Source: Gnetum montanum (taxonomy: Eukaryota; Streptophyta; Gnetopsida; Gnetales; Gnetaceae). Taken from it: DNA of 55,787 nt. Location: the NCBI GenBank assembly GCA_015680685.1, contig MNCI01001077.1:419525-475311 (forward strand). Direction: 5' to 3'. How positions within the stretch are numbered: the first letter of the stretch is position 1; each line of letters starts with the position of its first letter. Below the pieces are notes generated by a model that was not told where the DNA came from, did not search any database, and saw only the letters and a list, made by a program, of their open reading frames with translations. Made by a program: the position numbers and the translations under genes. This document shows, piece by piece, positions 1-8,460 of this stretch.

Positions 1-534
1 CATCTACTTATGCTTTCTCTCTGCCTTAGCCTAGCTCAACCTCATGATGTTTATAGTTTACTTTGAGGATGACCCATCTACTTATAAAGTGATGGTGAAA
101 TTTTTCTATTTTCATGTCCGATTAATGCAGAACTTTCCCGAAATGCAGGCATGTTAGTTCCACATGAAGCATAAAGATCGCACCATTAATCTTGTAGATA
201 TCACATTAATGGTAGTCCAAAAAAACCCTAAACTAACACATAGCTTATCATCTCGTAATTTGGTCACATTAACTATAGTCTGCAAAAAATAAAATAAAAC
301 ATAAATTAGCTATCTCGTCATGCTAGACATGCCATGTTATACCTTTCATCATAGTCTGCGAAAACCTTATGCTTTCACCTAGGAAACCTGGCTCATTTTT
401 TTCTTACAAGCTATGTATATTATAATGGTTTACTAAGACCTTAAATTGGCAACCTTTTCTGACATGTACCTTTAAAACCTTCTATCATTTCACCATGTTG
501 ACAAAAATAATGTAACAAGTTCCATTCTTGGTGA
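1..534. other. No gene recognised; possible intron or decayed repeat
   Basis: AT-rich sequence with no long reading frame and no recognised repeat family. It ends at a possible 3' splice site (TTTTGTAG at about 529-541) in front of the exon-like fragment that follows, so it may be intron. I see nothing else here. Confidence 0.4.
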
Positions 535-541
535 TTTTGTA

Positions 542-739
542 GGTCAGTTGGAAAATGGACAAAGCTTTACTTGCACCCGTTGCCCTAATAGGCCCATACG
601 GGGAAACTTTTAGACATACTAATCTTATAATGATAGGAACTATTGCCCTCTACTATGACATAACCATAGCAGCCTTGGAAGCATCCCTAGACTAGCCAGA
701 ACATTTGGCCCAAACCTTACACCTAGAGGCTGGTGATGT
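542..739 (+). pseudogene. Unidentified exon-like coding fragment cut by an LTR
   Basis: An open frame of about 65 codons, interrupted once by TAG, follows a plausible acceptor (TTTTGTAG). It includes the stretches ALIGPYGETFRHTN and ASLD*PEHLAQTLH. It runs straight into the TG of the element A 5' LTR at 740, so A probably inserted into it. The five bases before the LTR (GATGT, 735-739) would be the target duplication, but no matching partner is seen downstream. I do not recognise the protein. It could be a host gene exon, or part of the accessory gene of an older element. The fragment is short and not matched elsewhere in the window. Confidence 0.35.
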
Positions 740-1863
740 TGAAACACCCCAAAAAATTCAAAGTCATTCTTGCTTCACCCGGCCTTACAATCTACATAGC
801 ACCATGATAGTTCTTCGGGAGGAGAATGCTGTCAGTTCAGGCTGGCTAGTTTGGAAAATTTTCTACTTTGGGTATGAACAAGCTCTACGGGTTACATTGC
901 TTGTCCACCTAAGTAGCTTGCCTAACCAACAACCTACTTAGAAATGGTGCACCGAGTTGGCAACAACATTTTGGATGCATGAAATTTTTCTTTACGTTTT
1001 CTAAGTCATGAAGTCTACTATGCTATGCTACGCCCCCTATGTAGCATAGCAAGCTTTAGAAAGAAACTGTAGAACGAAGTGCCACGCTACGCTATGAGGC
1101 ATAGCGTAGCATGACAATAGCCATATAACCAGTTCCCTCGCTCAACCTTAAGTCCTTCAACAATGTCCTTTATCGTCAAGAAGTGGTGGACCATGTTTGC
1201 TGCTACGCTACGCTAAGCTACATGGTGCAACAAGGCATAGCAATCCTATGGAAAAGACAGAAGGTAGCTCAAATTGTAAAAACAGCAAGTTTACGAGTCC
1301 CATGGAAGCAAAGTTTGCAAATCGGCAAGGTTTTCGTGACTAAGGCTAGTCACGACTAAGGCCAGTTAGCATTTTCAGCTGGCATTTTATTCCATCCTCC
1401 TTCTACCACCTTGGTAGAATCCCTACACTATCAACCCCCAAGTTCGAGCCCAAGCGTGCAACCTATTTTGCTCGCACATCCTAGTTACTCTCAGGATCTC
1501 TGCACTCCACCACGCTATGCAATCGACTGTATTCACCTTGATAGAGAAAAGTTGTAGCTTCAGAGCTGTACATTTTTCTAACTACATTTTACTTTGTTTC
1601 CTACTTATTATTGCATTTTGCACTATTTTTCCTGCTTTATTTACTTTCAAACATTACTTTGCATTTTCGTTCCCATTTTCAAAACTATATGTTGGAAAAG
1701 GCTATATAGATGTCAATTAAGTCTCTATCTGATCAACTAGACCGTTTAGGGTGCCCCATATTTGCACCCACCTAGCACGACCCTCCCTTAGGTATGGGGT
1801 TGAAACTGTCTTACCCGATGACCCTTCGGTGTTTTCTAGCCATCGACATTTTCGATCGCTATA
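740..1863 (+). repeat. 5' LTR of element A (Ty3/gypsy, Tat-like)
   Basis: Starts TGAAACACCCC and ends in a degenerate CTATA (CTACA in relatives), six bases before the primer binding site. The start matches the LTR of B (47519) and, on the other strand, that of D (44178). The U5 end shares a block, including the words CTATCTGATC and GGTTGAAACTGTC, with every other LTR of this family in the window. It carries inverted TACGCTA-type arrays (about 1014-1060, 1086-1110, 1200-1225). No good TATA box was found, unlike in its relatives. The length of 1124 bp is short for the family here (1.3-1.8 kb for single modules). Confidence 0.8.
1086..1110. repeat. Perfect inverted repeat in the A LTR
   Basis: GCTACGCTATG and CATAGCGTAGC are perfect 11-bp arms around the 3-base loop AGG. 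This is the clearest case of the palindromic arrays found throughout the LTR family. Confidence 0.85.
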
Positions 1864-1869
1864 GTTTTC

Positions 1870-1888
1870 TGGTGCTAGAAGGAGGGCC
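1870..1888 (+). promoter_or_regulatory. Primer binding site of element A
   Basis: TGGTGCTAGAAGGAGGGCC begins with the TGG expected opposite a tRNA 3' CCA and lies six bases after the LTR end. The same site is present at 24395 (degenerate), at 49184 (B) and, as TGGCGCTAGAAGGAGGGTC, on the minus strand of C at 39220-39202. I did not assign the tRNA. Confidence 0.75.
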
Positions 1889-2785
1889 ATTTGGTGCCTT
1901 TTCCACATGTCACGGTAGTTCTATGAGCCTTTTGCATCCTAATATCCATAAGAATAAATGTGATACCCTTTTGTGGTTGTTTACACTTTGTGTGGTGTAG
2001 ATCGGTCACCTCGACGGTTCCTTGGGAGCCCTACAAAACACAAAGACTCTAATCACTAGCTAACTAGCTCATCTTATGGTAGTCTTGCATGCATTCCATA
2101 CCCCATCTCATGTGGTATAGAGTGGTTCCTTTGATGGTCTCTTAGGGATCCTGCGAGATGCAAAGCCTTCCTGATTGCTAGTTAGCTTGTTCGTCTTATG
2201 GTTGTCTCGCATGCACATTGTACCCCATCTTCCATGGTACAGAGCCGTCACTTTGACGGTCCCTTCGAGATCCTAGGAGACACAAAGCCTTGTTGATCAC
2301 TAATTAGCTTGTCCATCTTATGGTTTTCTTGCATGCACTTTGTACCTCATCTCATGTGGTATAGAGTGGTTGCTTCAACGGTCCCTTGAGGATCCTGCAA
2401 GATGCAAAGCCTTTTTGATCGCTAGTTAGCTTGCCCATCTTATGGTTGTCTTACATGCACTTTGTACCCCATCTCTCATGGTATATGGAGGTTGCTTCGA
2501 TGATCCCTTAGGGATCCTACAAGATGCAAAGCCTTCTCAGTTTCTAGCTAGCTTTCCCATATTACGGTAGTCTTGCATGCATTCTGCACCCTATCGTGCA
2601 CTAGCATAAATGTGACATCCATTTGTGGTTGTTTACGCCTTGTGTGGTGTAGGTCAGTCGCCTTGATGGTTCCTCTAGAATCTGCAAGACGTAAAGCCTT
2701 CCTTTTTTTTATTTTCCATTTTCCTTGTTCATTCACACTCTTTTGCATAATTTTTTCTCTTTCTTGCATAACTACTTACTTAACA
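1889..2785 (+). repeat. Leader with ~122-bp tandem repeats (element A)
   Basis: Untranslated leader between PBS and gag. Anchors of the type GGT(G/A)TAGA at 1994, 2114, 2236, 2358, 2480 and 2646 give spacings of 120, 122, 122, 122 and 166. Each unit holds a GGTCCCT/GGATCCT block, an AAAGCCT block and CTTATGGT...CTTGCATGC. The B leader has the same unit in fewer copies, and a stub of one unit remains after the PBS at 24395. The role is unknown; leader RNA structure or packaging is a guess. Confidence 0.75.
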
Positions 2786-5090
2786 ATGGCTTCCACAACT
2801 ACCATTGCTAACACCTTCAATGTGGAGATGCCTGTCATGGTTCAAGGCACCACTGGTGCCGAACAACTACTAAACCCAATGTTGGAAACACGTCGATCCC
2901 TCAAGATCCAAAATCGAGGACCTAAGTGTAATGACGAAAAATTTCGGTCTCTAGAAATACTGAGCGAAGTCCTATGTACATAGTTCCAACCACGAATTCT
3001 TGTGAGGGCCATGTTGGAGAAAACAAATCCAAGGTGCCATGAACGGTCTTGTTGATCAGATAGGAACTTACTTAATCAACAAATTTTGTAATAATTGGAT
3101 CACGAGATGACAATTTTGAGCATCCAACAAGGATGACACCTTTCAAGAAGGACCGAAGGAGCTCGATTCCCAATCTGACGAGGTTGATCAATTCAACCCC
3201 ATTCCTGTCCCTCCTACCTGGTCCTTCTGGGCCAACCCACTGTCTATCACCGCTCCCTTTGTCATCACCCCTACGCTATAGCAGCCTACGACCATAACTA
3301 CAATGGGTAGCCATGCCACATACTTGGCGTATCATCACACTTATTCCCTAATTGCACTCATAGCAACTATGCCACCGCAAACTATTTATCAGCACATCCC
3401 TATAGTGTGCAACATGCCTATCACGGCTACCCTACTACATGTCCATTCTATACATATTCTGCAACTGCACATAACTACTATGCTAGTTCCTATGTATGCA
3501 TCTATTCCACACACTGTGGCGGTCCCAGGCCCGTCCACATGATGGACCCCGTTCGCCTCTTCGTCTATTCTACAACGATCGCAGATGTCTCACTACATTC
3601 ACCCTCAGACCTACCCAACCCTACAAATGGTACATCCTGGCATGAGGCCATGGTCTATCCCATTAGCAACCCAAACATTATATCCGGCGACTCAACCCGC
3701 TATCACCTCTCTGACAATACCACCCACTAGTTGGTGGATAATGCAAGGAGCACCTTTAGCAGGGGCGGTCCCAATAGCATCATCGATAGGTTGACCTGCC
3801 ACTGCCACCATGCCGCATGTGGGAGTTTCCTATGCAATCCCTCAGCCATCTACAACATTGTCAGGTCTGGACCAAGCGTTTTAGCTCATCTAGACCCTAA
3901 CTAAGGAAGTAAAACACCTCAAAGCTGTTGGGTCTGATATGGTACAAGTCATGGACTTTTATCAGGATGACCCTGTCAACCCTGTAATCCCTACTTTGAT
4001 ATTACCATTTGGGATGTCTCTCCTGCACTTCATGAAGTATGACAGGGAAGGGAATCCCAATACACATCTCGTCACTTTCTAGTCGGAGTCTTTCCTATTG
4101 CAAAAATGGCCACATACAATCATTTGCTTCTTCATCATGTTCCTAGTTGGGAAAGCCCTAGATTGGTACCATGCATTGCCACATTCATCCATTTCAACTT
4201 TGGAAGAACTCTTGACCCAGTTTGTGACACAATTCAAATACAACTTGAAGCTAGAAACCACATTGGATCAGTTTATGAGCATGAAACAAGACCCACTAGA
4301 ACCAGTCAAAAAATTCATTCAACATTGGAGCACGACCCTTAATGAAATCCGTGAGCCCATCGTGGAGGCTCACTTATTAGCCATCTTTAACGGTGCAGTG
4401 AATTACTTTATCAAGTCCAAATTGTATTATCTCGCTCCACGCTCTCTTAGCCAAGCTTTCGCTTAGACTAAAAGCATACAATACGTGGCTGATGGAAGCA
4501 AAGACCCTGTCTACACCACTTACAAGAACAACTTTGCAAAAAGGGATAAGTGTAAGGCCCCAACATCCACAGTGGTTGTTGTGGCAACCAAGGCTAAGCC
4601 CAAATCAAGCAACAGCGGAAGCAAGAATAATAAGAAACTAGCCATACCTACAGCTAACTCTGCGGCCAATTTGGGCCAAGCACCACAACCTACCACACAT
4701 GCACCCGAGGCATCTGCATATACTAAACCCAACTTTGAGCACAAAGATCATTCAAAATACATCCCACTGCCTCTCAAACCTTTAGAACTACTGAAGCAAC
4801 TGTTGGCAATGGGATACATCCAACACAAGCAGATGTCAGAGGAAGAAAACTTGAGACATCAACGCTACTACGAGCTTCTTAGGAATCCCTCTTTGGCCCT
4901 ACCCAATCAGCCTCCAGTTCCTAGGGGTTTTAGGCTAGATAGGTTTTGTGACTACCACCAACTATGTGGTCACATCACAGATTATTTTCTATCATTGCAG
5001 GATGACATCCAAAGATTAATTAACCTAGGAAAGCTGGTGCTGGATGAAAGAAACCTAGTATGCCCTAAAAATCAATCTATGTATGTCTAG
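2786..5090 (+). pseudogene. gag: gag of element A, disrupted
   Basis: Gag forms the cytoplasmic particle that packages retrotransposon RNA. The chosen start, MASTTTIANTFNVEMP, aligns with the B start at 49964. The N-terminal part (2786-3900) is frameshifted and rich in Pro, Thr, His and Tyr. The central part (about 4020-4460) is a typical retrotransposon Gag core with the motifs GKALDWYHALP, FKYNLKLETTLDQ and EPVKKFIQHW. A basic stretch follows (about 4550-4640). The C-terminal finger at about 4950 reads C-x2-H-x3-GH, like the C-x2-H-x3-GH-x4-C of related Gags but with Tyr in place of the last Cys. In-frame stops include TAG in TF*SES and a TAG at 4464-4466 shared with B and C. Coding in design, but dead. 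Confidence 0.8.
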
Positions 5091-5539
5091 AAAAATTCCC
5101 TCAATGCTAATAACATCGGTTACATAATCATTGACATCAATATTGACAATGATCCTAGGCCACCCTTCTAGTCATTTTTGATTCGTGTGCCTCAGCGTAG
5201 TGCACCAATACCACCAGTGGTTGGTCCAACCTCGTACCCACCCTTCATCCTGAAATTCCCAGCACAGGCATCTACCTATGCACCACCTATTGGCAAGGTC
5301 ATACAACCCTGTCAATTAACACCTCTAGCTCCATTCATCATCAGGGGACCAACATCTTCAACAATCCCCATCCCATGCAATGACATTAAATAGCCTCCTC
5401 GCTCCACAAGGAGAGAAGCCCACTTGGTGGGTAAGATGTCAAAGGTATCTCTAAGCCTACGCATTCATCCCTCATATTTACACCTTCATCACCAAAGATG
5501 AAGGTCAACACGATTACACAGCCTGCATTACCTTGCCAA
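5091..5539 (+). pseudogene. gag-protease linker of element A
   Basis: Proline-rich linker after the gag finger (for example APIPPVVGPTSYPPF at about 5205). It keeps partial frames alternating with stops and frameshifts, and leads to the conserved SDIIFPQEIRLLG block that begins the protease region in A and B. Confidence 0.5.
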
Positions 5540-6331
5540 CAAGGATCTGAACCTAGGTCCGATATCATCTTTCCTCAAGAGATTCGTCTTCTAGGATGAA
5601 TCGAAGAGGAGGGAAGTGTCAAACAGGTAGGCGGCCAAGATTTCTTGGACGCCCTCACCTAGATCAAGCAAGCCCTAAAGCAGAAAAATACTACATTGTG
5701 CTTGTACGACCTAGTCATGACATCTGTATCTCATCGAGAGGCTCTAGTCTGCATGTTAACAGCGATTCCAGTCAACGAGAACATGCCAGCGGAAGATGGA
5801 GCGATCCACTCGGTAATGCTTCCCTCTGTACCCATAGAGTCTGCAACACCTCAATTAATTTTTTGTAATGACACCATTAGGAAAAATCCCAAAGGGGGTC
5901 AAGTGACTACAACACCTCTCTTTACCACAATTCGGGTTGGCCAACACCAGATCTGAATGGTACACATTGATGATGGGGCTACCATGAAGTTCATTCCCTT
6001 CCCTATAGTGGACAAGTTGCGATTGGTCATCCAGATCAAACCAACAATGACATCATGTCTAAGGTCATTCAACGGGGCATACATCTTGGCGAAGGGCATG
6101 GTTCACATAAACTTCGTAGTAGGGGACCAGTTCCCCATAGATGCAACATTCATCGTAGTCGAAGAAATGCCTGGGTTTAACTTGATCTTGGGGAGATCAT
6201 GGTTAGTGCAACTCAAGGCTGTCTCCTCACCTATACACCAGGAAATCCACTTATCATATGTAGGTACAGAGGTGGTAATCCGTGGTGACGAAGTGGCAAT
6301 GCAAGAAATCAATAATGTAGGCATGGAATAG
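5540..6331 (+). pseudogene. pol: Aspartic protease region of element A, disrupted
   Basis: The retrotransposon protease cleaves the Gag-Pol polyprotein. An upstream helix-like block (LCLYDLVMTSVSHREALVCM) of the kind that precedes Tat proteases leads to the catalytic loop VHIDDGATMKF, about 50 residues after GGQVTT. The C-terminal half has FNLILGRSWLVQLKAVSS and PIHQEIHL. The usual D-T/S-G triad reads D-D-G here, as in B and C. Breaks: a TGA just before MVHIDDG where B has an Arg codon (a CpG-type change), and frameshifts in the upstream block. The frame ends with TAG at 6329-6331. Confidence 0.8.
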
Positions 6332-6969
6332 GGTTCAGAAGTTACAACCTCTGAGGATGAAGTGCCTATTCATGCATACATTAATCATGCAGCAGGAGGA
6401 TCGGTCCAGTGAACCGACCCTCAAATCGAAAACTCATGGGTTGAGTTGCCCTTCCAAAAGATGGACAATGATATGAACAGGGGCCCTGGTGAAACATCTC
6501 AACCTTATGTTCTGATCAACCCACGATGGGTCAAGAAGCAATTGCACATAGCGTAGTGGCCCTATGGCTTCTCACTTGATCACTATCCTTGTACATTTAT
6601 CGTTTCCTTGCCTTCTTAGTATGTTAACCGTTCGGCATGCTACGTAATGGCCCAGAATGACCTAAAACTAGCATTGTTGCCTTATGGCTTTGTTAACAAC
6701 CTACCTCTTTTGGCATTGACCTGAAATGTCCTAAATCTAGAACTATCACTTGTCACTTTAATTTTTCATGTAATTGCCTAAAATGGCCAAAAATTAGCAA
6801 TGGCCCGAGATGGCCTAAAACTAGCATATAAAAGCATGAAAACTCTACATAGTACACAAGTTAATACAAAATCAATTTCCTTTCTGAATTTTTTCATTTC
6901 ATTCAAAATTTTCACCTATTGGAAATGTTGCAAAATTTTTGAAAAAAAAAGATGGAAAATCCCATGTTG
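6332..6969 (+). repeat. Post-protease spacer with GGCC...AAACTAGCA motifs
   Basis: After the protease the sense frame is still partly conserved with B (SEVTTSEDEVP; B has SEVTISEDEVP) to about 6550. Then come repeats of ATGGCC/GACCTAAAACTAGCA-like words at about 6640-6830. The same motif follows the protease in B (53830-54030) and, on its own strand, in C (34290-34150). The tail of the antisense gene begins at 6970. Confidence 0.6.
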
Positions 6970-7380
6970 TCATGGGTTTTTTGCAACGCCTTCACCATTT
7001 GCCTCTGCTTCATCTACTTGTGGATCACCCGCTTCTGCATTACCCTCTATCGATCCTACATTCCCTCTCCCCGCAGGGCTCACACCCTTATCTGGAGCCT
7101 GCACCACAAGAATGAAGTAGTTAGCTATGACAAAAAACATGGTAGATGCAAGCTACAACTGAAACACCACAAAATTCAGAGCTTAGCACTTCTCCAACAA
7201 GAATCAAGCTAAGTCATGATGCTCCCTAGCATGACTGAAGTTTGAGGACCTCATAGGTAGCTTCAAACAGAGTCAAAATAAGCAAGAAATGGTTCACTGT
7301 AATCCAAAAAAGATACAATAAAATCTAGCATCAAACTTGGCAGCTCTTGAGCTCAAAATACTTGGTCTTCACTAAGTATG

Positions 7381-8240
7381 CATACTGTACGTTGGCCTAT
7401 ACATGCCCACCGTACAGCCCAGCGTACAGAAAATTTTGGACCCCAAAATGGGTCAAAACATGCCATAATTAAGTGTCTGGATCCTAGAAGACCTTCCCCA
7501 AGGTCCCTAACAACTCTCAGGCACTTGAAAATCAAATTTTGGGCTCCAAATGATGGTCTTTCATTCCTGTACGCCCAGCGTGTAGCCAGCGTATAACAAG
7601 TTTTGGGCCCCAAAAATGAGTCAAAACATGCCATAATTGAGCATTTGGACCCCCTATGATGTTCCCCAAGGTTCCCAATAGCTCTTAGGTACTTAAAAAT
7701 CAAAGTTTGGGCTCCAAATATTGGTCTTTTATTCCTGTATGCCGAGCGTATATGCCTAGCGTGGAGCCAGCGTAGAGCAAATTTTGGGCAAAAGAAATGA
7801 GTTAAAACATGCCAAAATTGAGTGTTTGGACCCCTCCAAGACCTTCCCCAAGGTCTCCAGTAGCTCTCAAACACTTGAAAATCAAATTTTGGGCTCCAAA
7901 TAATGGTCTTTCATTCCTATACGCCCAGCCTATACGCCCAGCATGTAGCCAGCGTAGAGCAAATTTTAGGCCCCAAAAATGAGTTAAAACATGCTAGAAT
8001 TGAGTGTTTGGACCCCACAAGACCTTCCCCAATGTCCCCAATAGCTCTCAGGCACTTGAAAATCAAATTTTGGGCTCCAAATTATGCTCTTGCATTCCTG
8101 TACGCCTAGACTATACACCTAGCATGCAACCAGCGTAGAGCAACTTTTGGGCCCAAAAAATGAGTCAAAAAATGCTAGAATTGAGTGCTTGGACAACCCA
8201 GGACCTTCAACAGGGTTCCCAGTAGCTCTCAGGCATCCAA
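7381..8240. repeat. ~181-bp tandem repeats inside the solo LTR
   Basis: Units start near 7386, 7569, 7736, 7917 and 8098, with spacings of 183, 167, 181 and 181. Each has a TACGCCCAGCGT-type head, then AAATTTTGGGCCCCAAAA, CAAAACATGCCA, GACCTTCCCCAAGG, AGCTCTCAGGCACTTGAAAA and GGGCTCCAAAT. The shorter third spacing reflects loss of a ~14-base duplicate of the head. Related units of ~200 bp lie in the C LTR (about 40220-40900, opposite strand). Confidence 0.85.
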
Positions 8241-8261
8241 AAGTTAATTGTTTACCTTAAA

Positions 8262-8460
8262 ATGAAGCATTTTCATGTGTGTACGCTGGGTACATTTCCC
8301 ATGTACGCTGGCATGCTGTACGCTAGCATCCATGTAAGCCGGCATCCTATACGCTGGCATCCTGTACACTGGCATCCATGTACGCTGACATGTTATACAC
8401 TAGCATGCTATATGTTGGAATCTTGTAGGCTGGCATCCATGTACACTGGCATCCATGTCA
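8262..8460. repeat. Short minisatellite of (C)TGTACGCTGGCATC units
   Basis: About eleven imperfect units of roughly 15-20 bp, of the type TGTACGCTGGCATCCA, next to the 181-bp array in the solo LTR. The unit resembles the head of the 181-bp repeat, which suggests it grew from it. Confidence 0.75.

Noticed and set aside
1717-1908. Minus-strand open frame across the A LTR end
   Set aside because: It covers the U5-PBS joint and is a shadow of conserved non-coding sequence.
7353-7874. 173-codon open frame on the minus strand
   Set aside because: It only reads through the 181-bp tandem repeats of the solo LTR, and its peptide repeats with the same period.
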